Source of the DNA: Clostridium sp. | GTDB taxonomy: Bacteria; Bacillota; Clostridia; Lachnospirales; Lachnospiraceae | Reading direction: 5' to 3' | DNA length: 64,000 bases | Assembly (NCBI GenBank): GCA_031275405.1 | Contig: JAISOV010000024.1 | Coordinates: 62,001-126,000, forward strand | Part shown: positions 1 to 11,752 of the stretch, piece after piece | Position numbering within the stretch: position 1 is the stretch's first letter | How the letters are laid out: every line of letters begins with the position of its first letter | The notes under the pieces: generated by a model | What the model was told of the DNA's origin: nothing | Database searches by the model: none | What the model saw: the letters and a program-made list of their open reading frames with translations, nothing else | Translations under genes and position numbers: made by a program

Positions 1-290
1 GCGAACTGGTCGCGACGGGCAGCACCGACCAGCTGATCTCCGGTTTAGAAGGGAAGGTCTGGTCCGTCTTACAAGAAAACGGCGGCGACGTTCCAAAAGT
101 AAACGGTGAAATCATCAATATACATCCGGAAGCAAACCATAAGATCAAGATCAGATATTTTGGCCAGGCGGATCCGGAACGGAAAGCGACAAGGGAGCCA
201 GCCAATCTGGAAGACGTCTATTTCTGCTATGCCCATGAACACGCCCCTGCGTATAGGCACGGAAGCGCAGAAGGAGGGGAAGAAGGATGA
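1..290 (+). CDS. ABC transporter ATP-binding protein, C-terminal part (partial at left edge)
   Basis: The reading frame is open from base 3 to the TGA at 288-290, giving about 95 residues. It ends with a stretch reading PANLEDVYFCY, which resembles the C-terminal 'NLEDVF' signature of ABC-2 type ATPases of the bacitracin/multidrug export class. The nucleotide-binding motifs would lie left of the window. The stop overlaps the ATG of the permease gene by 4 bases (ATGA), so the two are translationally coupled. Function is inferred as energising the permease that follows; substrate unknown. Confidence 0.7.
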   Translation, partial: ELVATGSTDQLISGLEGKVWSVLQENGGDVPKVNGEIINIHPEANHKIKIRYFGQADPERKATREPANLEDVYFCYAHEHAPAYRHGSAEGGEEG

Positions 291-1549
291 AGAAACTGCT
301 CGGACTGGAAATCAGGCATATCCTGAAAATGCGCAGTACCCTGGCCACGTTTGCCATCCTGTGCCTTGCGGCGATAGGGGTAGCCGTCATATCCAGCTAT
401 GGAGAAACTGCATTCCGTCTGAAACAGGACGGAACAGGGGAACGCTTATCCGGCATTGCCGCCCAGAAAGAAATCCGGATGGCAGACACGGAAGGCGTCT
501 TATCCGAAGAAAGGCTGCTGGAGGTGTTCCGGAAGCAGCGCCCCCTTTTTGACCGGTATGGACTGTATCCTCCGGAGGAAGTCTTCGTAAAAGAGGTGTT
601 TCCGGACAACCGGATCCTGAGAATCCTGTCCTCCGTCTACCGGAAGGAGGACGGCAGCTACGACCCTGCGTTCCTGGGAAAGCTGACCGAGGCGGATATC
701 CTGGATTTTTATGAAAGGCGCGGGGAGATGATCCGGAAGCATTACGCGGGAAGCTACGGGGAAGGCTCCGTCGTCTATGAAAAGGTCATGCGGGAAGAAA
801 GCAGGGTCTCCACGCCCTTCCCTTACTACACCTTCTCCGGCTGGCCTAATGCCTTGCAGAACCTGGGAGCGCTCCTGGGGATCCTGGTCTTCCTGTCGGC
901 CCTCCTGCTGACGGCGCAGTTCTCCGGAAACTACCAGAACGGCGCGGACGCCATCTACCGAACCACCAGATACGGACGCAGGGAGCTGGCCCTGGCCAGG
1001 TTCCTGGCGGCGGCCCTGGTAAGCTGCCTGTGCTATGTCCTGCTGATCTCTCTTTATACGGGCCTGTCGGTCGCGTTCTTCGGAAAGAACGGGTTGAAGG
1101 CCCCGGTGCAGCTGTTTGACGCTTACGCGGTGAAACCGTATGTGGTCGGGCAGGTATATGTGCGGCTCGTACTGATGGGGGCATTGACCCTGACGGCGAT
1201 GCTGGCCGTTTCCATGTACCTTGCCGCCCGGATCCAGAGCAGGGTCTATGCCATGTCGCTTGTGCTGGCGCTGCTCCTTCTCCCGGCTGTCCTGGGGGGG
1301 GATCCCGGGCCTGCCGCCGTTTCTTTATCTGGTATGCGACGTCCTGCCGTCCGGCGGACTGGGGTTCTACGGGGAGCTGCTGGGAACGGATTATTATGTG
1401 TTCGGAAGCTGTGCGGTATGGTCTCCGGTCATGATTCTGGCGGGGGCGGCCGTAAACATCCTGGTCTGGGTGCCTCTGGCGGTAAGATCTTATGTGCGTC
1501 ATCAGGAAAGCAGATGACAATGTCCAAAAGTCCAAAAGGCTTGCACTGA
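287..1549 (+). CDS. ABC transporter permease, frameshifted at a G8 run
   Basis: ABC-2 type permease partner of the upstream ATPase. An N-terminal membrane segment is followed by a long extracytoplasmic region (about residues 40-190) and then several hydrophobic helices from about residue 195. After the run of eight G at 1294-1301 the frame turns into low-hydrophobicity sequence. In the next frame the expected membrane protein continues (PPFLYLVCDVL, GAAVNILVWVPL) and stops at 1517. Reading seven G instead of eight would give an intact protein of about 409 residues ending SYVRHQESR. This is either a sequencing error, a recent mutation or a slippage-based ON/OFF switch; the sequence alone cannot tell. 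Literal ORF ends at 1549. Confidence 0.65.
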   Translation: MKKLLGLEIRHILKMRSTLATFAILCLAAIGVAVISSYGETAFRLKQDGTGERLSGIAAQKEIRMADTEGVLSEERLLEVFRKQRPLFDRYGLYPPEEVFVKEVFPDNRILRILSSVYRKEDGSYDPAFLGKLTEADILDFYERRGEMIRKHYAGSYGEGSVVYEKVMREESRVSTPFPYYTFSGWPNALQNLGALLGILVFLSALLLTAQFSGNYQNGADAIYRTTRYGRRELALARFLAAALVSCLCYVLLISLYTGLSVAFFGKNGLKAPVQLFDAYAVKPYVVGQVYVRLVLMGALTLTAMLAVSMYLAARIQSRVYAMSLVLALLLLPAVLGGDPGPAAVSLSGMRRPAVRRTGVLRGAAGNGLLCVRKLCGMVSGHDSGGGGRKHPGLGASGGKILCASSGKQMTMSKSPKGLH

Positions 1550-1914
1550 CATGGGTTGCGGTCGTGCCGGGAATGACGGCAAAAACGATAGAGGGCGCAA
1601 GCGTTTTTGCCTATCCGCTGATGTTTCTTCCGTTCCTAAGCTCGGCGTTCGTCCCGACGGAAACTATGCCCGCCGCCGTCCGTTGGTTTGCGGAGAACCA
1701 GCCCGTAACGTCAATCGTGGACACGGTTCGCTCCTTGCCAAACTCCCAACCTGTCGGAAGCGGACTGTGGGCTGCGCTCGCATGGTGCGTCGGTATAGGC
1801 GCGGCGTTTTGGGCGCTGTCGGTGAGGGTCTACAGGAAGAAAGGGCGCCGAGGCTTACCGACAGAGGGTACAAGCGCCCCATTCGGCTGGAATTTTTCAG
1901 AAGTATCGACGTGA
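1492..1914 (+). pseudogene. Fragment of a DrrB-like ABC-2 permease
   Basis: The ORF encodes 140 residues, of which about residues 17-115 look like the C-terminal third of a daunorubicin-resistance-type (DrrB) ABC-2 permease. It includes a motif reading FLSSAFVPTETMPAAVRWF followed by AENQPVT and a last membrane helix (ALAWCVGIGAAFWALSV). A full protein of this family is about 250 residues, so the N-terminal half is missing. The ATG lies inside the end of the preceding frameshifted permease and no good ribosome binding site precedes the homologous part. It is best read as a gene remnant joined to the previous gene by a deletion or recombination. Confidence 0.6.
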
Positions 1915-1982
1915 CGTCTTCCGCCTCGGCTTTTTCCATTAGCTCCCGCCAGCCGTGACGGTCGAAAGCCCGGCCCGGCACA

Positions 1983-2015
1983 AAGCGGCCGCTTCCCTCA
2001 AGCCGGCGGCCGCTT
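1983..2015. terminator. Perfect 10-bp hairpin between convergent genes
   Basis: AAGCGGCCGC at 1983-1992 pairs perfectly with GCGGCCGCTT at 2006-2015 across a 13-base loop. It lies between the end of the plus-strand permease remnant and the stop of the minus-strand spoVAD gene, where a bidirectional terminator is expected. Neither side has a long T run directly after the stem (five T follow at 2029-2033 on the plus strand), so termination is only probable. Confidence 0.4.
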
Positions 2016-2056
2016 GCCCATGACCGTATTTTTGACAGCCGTAACCGGAAACAGGA

Positions 2057-3076
2057 TCAGAGGCTTTCCAGGATCATCCCATGCGCGATTCCGGGAACGC
2101 TCTGCCCTTCGTTAAAGCTGGTCTTGCTCAGCAGCGCCCCGGTGGGCAGGAAAAGCACCCGCTTCCAGCTTTGTTCCTCCAGCTGTTTCAGGATATAGGC
2201 GGATAAAGTCACCGCGCTGCACCCGCAGCCGCTTCCTCCGGAATGGGTGTCCTGGGCTTCGGCGTCAAAGATCTCGATTCCGCAGTCCATATGCGCCTGG
2301 GAAAGGTCGTACCCTTTTTCCCGGAGCAGATCGATCAGAACCCGCTGGCCGACTTTGCCCAGATCCCCGGTAATGATCCGGTCGTAATCCTCCGGCTTCC
2401 TCTGGAAATCCCGGAAATGCCGTTCTATGGTGTCCGCTGCCGCCGGGGCCATACAGGCGCCCATATTCTGGGAATCTTTCAGGCCATAATCCACGATCCG
2501 CCCTATGGTCATCCCACAGATTTTTGCCCGGGGGGTTCCTCCCGGCTCTTTCCCGAGGACAAAGGCTCCGCTGCCCGTCACAGTCCAGGTGGCGGACAGG
2601 GGTCTTTGGCTGCCGTATTCCAAGGGGAAGCGGAATTCTTTTTCCGCGCTGGCAAAATGACTGGAAGTGACGCAGACCACGTGGTCGGCATAGCCCCCCG
2701 CCACCGCCATGGAACCTAACGCCAGCGATTCCCCGCAGGTAGAGCAGGCACCGTATACCCCAAACAGCGGTATCTGATAAACGGCGACGCCGAACGACGT
2801 CGCAATGGACTGCCCCAGGAGGTCTCCCGCAAAAAGAAACCCGATGTCCTCCGGCTTCAGCTTCGCCTTGCCAAGTGCCGTATAAACGGCGTCCTTCTGG
2901 AGGCTGCTTTCCGCTTCCTCCCACGTCTTACAGCCGAACAGATCATCTTCGCCCACCAGATCGAAGAGGGAGCCGAAAGGCCCTTCCCCCTCTTTTTTCC
3001 CCACGATACTGGCGCTGCCTCTGATGTAGACCGGCTCCTGTAACTGTACGCTGCCTTTTCCCACCTGCTGGTTCAT
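2057..3076 (-). CDS. spoVAD: Stage V sporulation protein AD
   Basis: SpoVAD is the thiolase-fold protein of the SpoVA channel that moves dipicolinic acid into the forespore. The 339 residues start MNQQVGKG and carry the family features: GSASIVGKKEGEGPFG near residue 20, a TWEEAE segment, GACSTCGESLALG near residue 108, and the ending KTSFNEGQSVPGIAHG. The start at 3076 is chosen because AAAGGAG lies 9 bases upstream; an ORF extension to 3133 has no such site. Unusually, no spoVAC or spoVAE lies next to it: the gene is alone on its strand, with an SH3-domain protein upstream. It may be a second, stand-alone copy. Family assignment is confident; forespore-specific expression is inferred from the family. 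Confidence 0.93.
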   Translation of the reverse strand: MNQQVGKGSVQLQEPVYIRGSASIVGKKEGEGPFGSLFDLVGEDDLFGCKTWEEAESSLQKDAVYTALGKAKLKPEDIGFLFAGDLLGQSIATSFGVAVYQIPLFGVYGACSTCGESLALGSMAVAGGYADHVVCVTSSHFASAEKEFRFPLEYGSQRPLSATWTVTGSGAFVLGKEPGGTPRAKICGMTIGRIVDYGLKDSQNMGACMAPAAADTIERHFRDFQRKPEDYDRIITGDLGKVGQRVLIDLLREKGYDLSQAHMDCGIEIFDAEAQDTHSGGSGCGCSAVTLSAYILKQLEEQSWKRVLFLPTGALLSKTSFNEGQSVPGIAHGMILESL

Positions 3077-3191
3077 GTATGATAACTCCTTTCGACTCTC
3101 CGGAAAAATGTCCTGCCGCCATGTCATTATCATACCCGCTTTTCTGATGTTTTATCACATAAATTTTCCATTCCAGATCATGGCCGCGTAC

Positions 3192-4121
3192 TTACGGCAC
3201 GAACAGATAGCTCGTCACCGCATAAAGGACTTCCCCGTGATACTCCACCCTGGACCAGCCGGTTTCTTCGCTGACGCCGGTACGGCGCGCCGTATCCCCA
3301 TACAGCATACGGTAATGGATGGTACCGTTTCCTTGAGAGGTGCTAGGCTCCCCTCTGAGGTTCACCTCCTCTTTCGGCGAAACAATGTCGTCGCAGGGCG
3401 TAAAGACCACTTTCCTGCCGTCTTTTGTGACGACCGCGTTCTGGTCTGTTTCCGCGCCTGCGTCAGGGGAAGCCGCCCCTGTGTCCGTGTCGGCATGGCT
3501 GCCCGCAGTCTGCTGAGAGGTTCCGCCCTCCCGGACAGAAGTTTCTCCGCCGGCGGCGCCCTCTTTCGGGCTTCCCTCTCCGGCGGTTTTTTCCCCGGCG
3601 GCTTCTGTTTGAGAGATTCCGGCCCCGCTTCCTCCGCTTCCGGAAGTTCCCGCTCCTTTTCCGCCCTGTCCCAGTCCGGATTCATCGCCCTGCTGCATTC
3701 CTCCGGCAGTTCCGCCGTCCACCCTTGGTTTTACGCCGGACACACCGTCTCCTATCGCGGCGCCCGCGGCGGCGTCCTCCTCAGATAGGAACCAAGCCGC
3801 TGGATCCTCCATGGAGGAATCCTCCGCTTCCGGGAACCGATCAGCTTCCATGGAAGAAGGACTTTCCGTTAAAAAACCGCCCGCTTTGTTTCTTTCCTCC
3901 GCCTGTCCTCTTTGTCCGGCTTTCCAGACCAGCACCGGCACGGCCACGAGAACCGCCACCAGCACGACGCCCGCAGCCAGGCCCACGATGGGGCTTTGCC
4001 CATCCTCCTCCAGCGGCGGAAACTCCTTTCTTTTCCGTCTCACTTTCCCACCTTTCAGACCGGTTTCGCTTCCCCATCGCGGGGCTGGCTCCCTCACCGC
4101 CGGTTCCGCCTCGCGGATCAT
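3192..4121 (-). CDS. Membrane-anchored protein with C-terminal SH3-like domain
   Basis: A 309-residue protein with a short basic cytoplasmic N-terminus, one membrane helix at about residues 45-66 (PIVGLAAGVVLVAVLVAVPVL), and a long low-complexity linker rich in Gly, Ala, Glu and Ser. The last 50 residues look like a bacterial SH3 domain (NLRGEPSTSQGN, GWSRVEYHGEVLYAVTSYL). Such proteins usually bind the cell wall. The ATG at 4121 has no clear ribosome binding site; a GTG at 4043 is preceded by AAAGGTGG and may be the true start, still leaving the helix intact. It follows trpS by about 40 bases on the same strand. Specific role unknown. Confidence 0.75.
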   Translation of the reverse strand: MIREAEPAVREPAPRWGSETGLKGGKVRRKRKEFPPLEEDGQSPIVGLAAGVVLVAVLVAVPVLVWKAGQRGQAEERNKAGGFLTESPSSMEADRFPEAEDSSMEDPAAWFLSEEDAAAGAAIGDGVSGVKPRVDGGTAGGMQQGDESGLGQGGKGAGTSGSGGSGAGISQTEAAGEKTAGEGSPKEGAAGGETSVREGGTSQQTAGSHADTDTGAASPDAGAETDQNAVVTKDGRKVVFTPCDDIVSPKEEVNLRGEPSTSQGNGTIHYRMLYGDTARRTGVSEETGWSRVEYHGEVLYAVTSYLFVP

Positions 4122-4162
4122 AGCCGCCCCGTCAGGGGGAGGCTGAACGTTTCTTTCCGCCT

Positions 4163-7268
<3,106 letters not shown>

Positions 7269-7432
7269 AGCCCTTCTCCGTTTTTGATGGGTTCGACTGT
7301 TCCGGTTGTGTTTCGGCGCGGCCTTTTTCACAGCTTCTGATCTTTCTGCGGCGCCCTCCAGACTGGCATACCTGTACCGCCTCACGCGGTCTTCCGGCAT
7401 CCTCTCCGCACGGCTGTCTCCACACTGCATAT

Positions 7433-7462
7433 ATTCTACTACATAACGTTCCTATCGTTCAA
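7433..7462 (-). promoter_or_regulatory. Predicted sigma-A promoter of the glycosyltransferase-trpS operon
   Basis: On the minus strand TTGAAC (7457-7462) and TAGAAT (7433-7438) are separated by 18 bases. Transcription would begin near 7426, giving a leader of about 160 bases before the ATG at 7268 and excluding the upstream ATG at 7430. Confidence 0.55.
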
Positions 7463-7498
7463 GCATTTTCATGGAATAAATCTCAAGGAACCGGCAAA

Positions 7499-7530
7499 AG
7501 GAAAAAGAAAGAGGACGGCTTCCCGTCCTC
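7499..7530 (-). terminator. Rho-independent terminator of the flagellar operon
   Basis: GAGGACGG (7511-7518) pairs perfectly with CCGTCCTC (7523-7530) around a 4-base loop. Read on the minus strand the stem is followed by TTTCTTTTTC. It lies about 100 bases past the stop of the last gene of the flagellar block (7628). Confidence 0.8.
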
Positions 7531-7627
7531 CATCGTCCACATCATCCATGCGTCTGCTCCAAAAGCCGCTTAGAGCGACAGTCTTGACCCCCCAAAACCA
7601 CCGCCTTACTTCTTTCCTGTTCCCGCC

Positions 7628-7888
7628 TTATCCCCTGCCCGAGTCCGTCCTTGGCCCTTCATACAAAGAACTCACATTCCCGTCCGGCGCCAAGGACGCT
7701 ACGATTTTATGCATTTCCTCCTTGGACTTCGCGTCTTTGCACCGCAGGATGATCTGTTCCTTCTCCGCTTCGGTCAGCCCCGCATACCGCTGCATAGCCA
7801 GTTCGTTCTGTGCCAGGGCGATACCGAACCCAAGGGGCAGGCTGTTCCAGGTAGCCCCGCCGCCTGTCTGCATTCCGTTGCCATCCAT
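7628..7888 (-). CDS. Small conserved-looking protein at the end of the flagellar block
   Basis: An 86-residue protein starting MDGNGMQTGG; the ATG at 7888 has AAAGGAG 11 bases upstream. The middle (LGFGIALAQNELAMQRY, GLTEAEKEQIILRCKDAKSK) is predicted helical and ends with a short polar tail. No membrane helix or catalytic motif is visible. Being last before the terminator at 7499-7530 and co-oriented with fliS, it is likely transcribed with the flagellar genes, but that does not prove a flagellar role. Not recognised. Confidence 0.6.
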   Translation of the reverse strand: MDGNGMQTGGGATWNSLPLGFGIALAQNELAMQRYAGLTEAEKEQIILRCKDAKSKEEMHKIVASLAPDGNVSSLYEGPRTDSGRG

Positions 7889-8043
7889 CTGACTGCACTC
7901 TCCTTTCTCTCTCAGCAAAAGTTCTTCCTCTCGCCGACAGACAAGCTTTCCTTGCCCCCAGGCAAGGAAAGCTGCCCGGGAAGCTGTTTTCTTCCTTTAG
8001 AGTGTGCGGTTCTGCGGAAAATATTCCAACGGACAAGGAAGTC

Positions 8044-8637
8044 CTATTTCTTCCAATCCAGGAACTGCGGCTGTACGACGCTGCCGCCGCTCACGCTGCG
8101 GTAATAATTGATCGCCGCCTGGGAAGTCTTGCGTCTTTCCCCGATTTTTTCCCGTTCTCTGCGAAACGCCTGTTCCACCGCCTGCCTGTTCCTGCTCTCC
8201 TGCGCCTGAATAGACGTGCTTCTTTCCATCACCTCCGCGATCAGTGCCTGCAGACGGACGATGTAAGCGGAATATTTCTCCTTGTCTGCGGAAAGCGTCT
8301 TCTTGACCCGGTCATACACCAGTTCAAAGCCGTCGTCCAGTTCCGTCAGCTGACGCAGCAGCTGTTCCTTGGCACTCACATGCTCGTCAAACCGCTCGAA
8401 ATCTAAGGAAGTGTCTGCGGATCCGTCCTCGGCGTTACTCAAGATAAGCTCCTCGGAGCTGTCCAAGGACAGTTCCGAGGAACTGCCCTTAGCACCGTCC
8501 TTGGCACCGCCCATAGAGCCTGCCTTGGCTTTTTCCAGAAGCTCGCTCTGCTTGCGGTTATGCCCGCTGATCTCATCCATCAGACGAATTTTCTTCTCCA
8601 GACTGTCTATCAGGATCTCAAGATACTGTTCCGTCAT
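8044..8637 (-). CDS. Coiled-coil protein downstream of fliS, possible FliT-like export chaperone
   Basis: 197 residues, strongly helical, with coiled-coil stretches at both ends (EILIDSLEKKIRLMDEISG and AFRREREKIGERRKTSQAA) separated by a Ser/Gly/Lys-rich low-complexity insert at about residues 40-75. AAGGAGG precedes the ATG. In many bacteria the gene after fliD-fliS encodes FliT, a small helical chaperone of FliD; position and helical content fit, but I see no diagnostic FliT motif and the protein is nearly twice the usual FliT length. Functional call is inference from context. Confidence 0.6.
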   Translation of the reverse strand: MTEQYLEILIDSLEKKIRLMDEISGHNRKQSELLEKAKAGSMGGAKDGAKGSSSELSLDSSEELILSNAEDGSADTSLDFERFDEHVSAKEQLLRQLTELDDGFELVYDRVKKTLSADKEKYSAYIVRLQALIAEVMERSTSIQAQESRNRQAVEQAFRREREKIGERRKTSQAAINYYRSVSGGSVVQPQFLDWKK

Positions 8638-8714
8638 GTTCCCCTCCTTGGGAAAAAGAAAACGCCCGCCCGTCCCGCGGCTTCTTCGCGCCCTGGAATT
8701 TCTTCTCCGATTTG

Positions 8715-9083
8715 TTATTTGCTATGGATGACCTGTTTCCACGTGTCCCGCAGACCTCTGAAATGCCCGCAGACCTCCTCCAGCACTTCTTGATCCTTTT
8801 TGACGTTCGCCTGCCGCAGTCTTAGGGAAAGGTAGTCGTATATCCTGTCAAAGTCCTGGGCGACAGGATATTTCATGTCCAGCGTGCCGCGTAAATAGTC
8901 CACGATCCGCTCCGCTTTCATGATGTTCGTATGCGCCTTGGGAATGGCCTGCTGCTCTACCGCCGTAATCGCAAGATTGCAGAATTTGATGGCGCCCTCA
9001 TAAAGCAGAAGCGTCAGTTCCGCCGGGGAGGCGGTCATAATTTTACCCGTTCCATATTGGGCATATGCGTTCGGTAATGCCAT
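8715..9083 (-). CDS. fliS: Flagellar export chaperone FliS
   Basis: FliS binds flagellin in the cytoplasm and keeps it unfolded for export. The 122 residues show the family pattern: N-terminal NAYAQYGTGKIMTASPAEL, then LLLYEGAIKFCNLA, an Asn-rich helix (KAHTNIMKAERIVDYLRGTLD) and a C-terminal LRLRQANVKKD. Length is typical. It starts 4 bases after fliD ends, with its AGGAGG site at the fliD stop, so the two are co-translated. It also interacts with FliW in Bacillus, whose gene is in the same cluster. Confidence 0.95.
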   Translation of the reverse strand: MALPNAYAQYGTGKIMTASPAELTLLLYEGAIKFCNLAITAVEQQAIPKAHTNIMKAERIVDYLRGTLDMKYPVAQDFDRIYDYLSLRLRQANVKKDQEVLEEVCGHFRGLRDTWKQVIHSK

Positions 9084-9087
9084 AGCG

Positions 9088-11151
9088 TCACGTCCCTCCT
9101 AATAAGCCGCTGATCGCGTTGGCGTTGGACTGCATTTTCGCCATCGCCACTTCCATCGCGGAAAATTTGTCATACCAGCTGTCCTCATACGCCTGTAGCT
9201 TCTTCTCCTCATTGGAAATCCGTTTTTTATAGCCGTCGTAATCCGACTGCATTTTCAGATCCGCGTAGATGGTTCCGTAACTCTTGTATCCTGTTTCGCT
9301 CTTCACCATCTCGCCGACTTTGGTGTAAAGCGCTTTGGACAGCTCCTGGAAAAAAGTCTTCGTCGTTTCCGCGTCCGCGGTGATCATCTGCTGCAGGGCG
9401 TTTTCCGACATGGACGTCAGAGCATCCGCGTCGTCGCCTTTGATATGGTAAGCGTTCTTCTCATTCGTCGGCGCCGTGAAATAACTGAGCTTCTCGATCC
9501 CGAAATCCGAGAGATACCTCTTCTTGCCGTTCACTTCCACGCCAGCCGCCATGATGTCCCGAAACGCAGAGGACACGGTACCCAAGGTGGAATCCCGGCG
9601 CAGCAGGGAGTCCTTGATCTTCGCTTCCCATTTTTCCGCTTCGTCTTCCGACATCGCTTCTTTTTCTTCGTCGGTCAGCGGCTCATAATTTTTTGCGCTG
9701 TCCGCGTTGTACAGCTTATCCATCTCGTTGATCAGAGCGTTGTACTCCGTAACGAAGCTTTTGATCATATCATATAGGCCGCTCACATCGTCCGTCGTGG
9801 TCAGGGTGACTTCCTCGTATTCATCGTCCCCGATGCTTCCGTCCCCGTTTAGATCCTTTCCGGTGGCGGCGCCGGCGGTGATCGTCAGGCCGTTGATCTC
9901 AAAGACATTGGAATCGGAGGTGTAGTCCGCCCCGTTGAGCCTGATCTTCGCGTCCTGCCCGGAGATCTTGACGCTCCCCGCCGCCGCTTTGTCAGCGTCC
10001 CAAGCGCTGAGCGCCTCCTTCGCAAAAGTGATCTGGGAGTCCAGCTCCCCCGCCACCTCATTCTTGAGCGTATCCGTAGGGGAAACCGTGCTAGCTTGCA
10101 AATCCACCGTGACATAGGTTTCTATGTTTGCCAGCTGACCCTCAATCTCCTCAATCTCCTCAATCTGGGCAGCCAGCTTCTGAACCTGTGCATCGAACTG
10201 CTCTAGCTGCTGTTTTTCATCCTCTGTAAGAGTACTCTCATCCTTCTCTTGTAATGCCTCCAGCGCAGTCTGTGCCTCCTCCTTTGCGTTTGTCAGCGCC
10301 TCTTTGTTCTGATAACTGTCGAGCTTATCCGTATACTGTTCCTGCAGCTCTCGGTATTGCGCCAGATACTGTGCCGTCCGGTCGGCGATCCGATTCTGGA
10401 ATTCGTCCCGATATGCCTGCTTTTCTGCGTCCGCCCCTTCCGAATCCATCGCCGCGTATTTTGCATACGAAGCCTTGGTGGCGTCGTCATAGGCTTTCAG
10501 GCCTAAGGCGGCCAGAGCCTCATCCCCGCCCTGCGAAGCCGCCGTCAGAATGAAATCCTTATCCGCCCCGCTTCCGGAAGCGCCGATATAAAAACGCCCG
10601 TTCTTGGCGTCAAAATTGGCGCTCAAGCCCGCCTCTTTGAGCTTCGCCGCCAGGCCGTCCAGCGTGGTATCGGCGTCGATGGTGATCTGTGTCACTTTCT
10701 CCGAAGCGGTTCCCGCGCCCTGTGTGAGGTTCAGCGTCGTTTCCGCGTTGATTCCGAGATCGGCCAGCTTGGTCTCACCGCTCGTCACCGTGGCTCCCGC
10801 TGTATTCTTGACCTGCGCCCCGGTCAAGTATCCGCTCTTGGCAAGCTGCTTCACCGCCAGGGTCTGGGTGCTGTTCATCGCCGAACTGCCGGTGATGACG
10901 CTCGCCACGCTGCTGTTGGAAACGGAGGTCGTCTTTTTCTGGTAAGTACTCGTCAGACGCAGGCTGTTCAGCGTCTTATTATAGAAATTGAAGATCTTTG
11001 TGTTCAAAGCTTTCCAGGCGTCCTGCTTCCATTCCAGCTTGGTCTGCTCTTTTTTCAGGCTGTCTACTTTCGTCTGTTTGGCCGATACCAGCTCCTGCAC
11101 GATAGACTCCACGTCCATGCCGGAGTTCAGACCCGTTATCCTCATTGCCAT
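9088..11151 (-). CDS. fliD: Flagellar hook-associated protein 2 (filament cap)
   Basis: FliD forms the cap at the filament tip that folds incoming flagellin. The N-terminus (MRITGLNSGMDVESIVQELV) and the C-terminal coiled region with the ending MQSNANAISGLLGG are typical. At 687 residues it is longer than average; the central variable part (about residues 240-350) is rich in Glu, Gln and Lys and includes the short repeat EEIEEIEG, so it probably forms an extended helical domain exposed on the cap. GGGAG lies 8 bases before the ATG. It sits between flaG and fliS in the usual order. Confidence 0.95.
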   Translation of the reverse strand: MAMRITGLNSGMDVESIVQELVSAKQTKVDSLKKEQTKLEWKQDAWKALNTKIFNFYNKTLNSLRLTSTYQKKTTSVSNSSVASVITGSSAMNSTQTLAVKQLAKSGYLTGAQVKNTAGATVTSGETKLADLGINAETTLNLTQGAGTASEKVTQITIDADTTLDGLAAKLKEAGLSANFDAKNGRFYIGASGSGADKDFILTAASQGGDEALAALGLKAYDDATKASYAKYAAMDSEGADAEKQAYRDEFQNRIADRTAQYLAQYRELQEQYTDKLDSYQNKEALTNAKEEAQTALEALQEKDESTLTEDEKQQLEQFDAQVQKLAAQIEEIEEIEGQLANIETYVTVDLQASTVSPTDTLKNEVAGELDSQITFAKEALSAWDADKAAAGSVKISGQDAKIRLNGADYTSDSNVFEINGLTITAGAATGKDLNGDGSIGDDEYEEVTLTTTDDVSGLYDMIKSFVTEYNALINEMDKLYNADSAKNYEPLTDEEKEAMSEDEAEKWEAKIKDSLLRRDSTLGTVSSAFRDIMAAGVEVNGKKRYLSDFGIEKLSYFTAPTNEKNAYHIKGDDADALTSMSENALQQMITADAETTKTFFQELSKALYTKVGEMVKSETGYKSYGTIYADLKMQSDYDGYKKRISNEEKKLQAYEDSWYDKFSAMEVAMAKMQSNANAISGLLGGT

Positions 11152-11175
11152 AATATGATCTCCCTTCCGATACTG

Positions 11176-11610
11176 TCAACGTTTCTCGTCTATCAGCATC
11201 CCCGCCAGTTCCCATACCTTTGCAATCATATCCAGCGTCTTTTCCGGAGGGAATTCCTTGATCACTTCCTTGCTCTCCTTATCCACGATCTTGAGCGTCA
11301 CCCGGCGGGTGGCTTCGTGGATGCCGAAAATCGCTTCGGAATGCGGCAGGCTCTTGTTCAGCTTCTCCACGGCTTTCTTGATCTGCTCGCTGGTCTGTTC
11401 CTTGGTCTGCTGCTGTTCGCCGCCCTCCGCGCCCTGATCCTTGCTCCTGGTGTACTCTACCGCGCCGGTGGTCTTATCCACGTTCGCCACTTCCTGTACG
11501 ACGGCAGTCGGATCCTCGTTCGCCGGCCTTGCTTCCTGTACCGCCGGTTTGCTGATGCTCACGCTCTGTGCCTGTAGGCTCATGATGCTTCCTAATGGTT
11601 CTACTCCCAT
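11176..11610 (-). CDS. flaG: Flagellar protein FlaG
   Basis: FlaG-family proteins influence filament length and are normally encoded just before fliD, as here. The conserved C-terminal domain is clear: AVEKLNKSLPHSEAIFGIHEATRRVTLKI followed by KESKEVIKEFPPEKTLDMI. The N-terminal half is polar and Gln/Glu-rich. The ATG at 11610 is chosen, since GGGAG precedes it and a GC hairpin (11625-11640) lies just upstream in the untranslated leader; an ORF extension to 11682 would translate that hairpin. Transcribed from the sigma-D promoter at 11753-11779. Confidence 0.85.
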   Translation of the reverse strand: MGVEPLGSIMSLQAQSVSISKPAVQEARPANEDPTAVVQEVANVDKTTGAVEYTRSKDQGAEGGEQQQTKEQTSEQIKKAVEKLNKSLPHSEAIFGIHEATRRVTLKIVDKESKEVIKEFPPEKTLDMIAKVWELAGMLIDEKR

Positions 11611-11624
11611 TTTCGCTCCCGTCT

Positions 11625-11640
11625 GTCCGCTTGGGCGGAC
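11625..11640 (-). promoter_or_regulatory. GC hairpin directly upstream of the flaG ribosome binding site
   Basis: GTCCGC and GCGGAC form a perfect 6-bp stem with a 4-base loop, 14 bases before the flaG ATG. Related hairpins (GTCCGC or GCCCGC arms) precede ribosome binding sites at 23869-23884, 31230-31245, 34712-34727 and 44167-44181. Confidence 0.55.
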
Positions 11641-11752
11641 GTACAAATTGGGAAAATGGAAAGTTTCTTTTCCGCTTTCCATTTCGTCACTTCCGTGTGA
11701 TCTGTGAATCCAAGGTCTGATGAGTCCGGAACAACCTTGCCTCTCTTATGGT

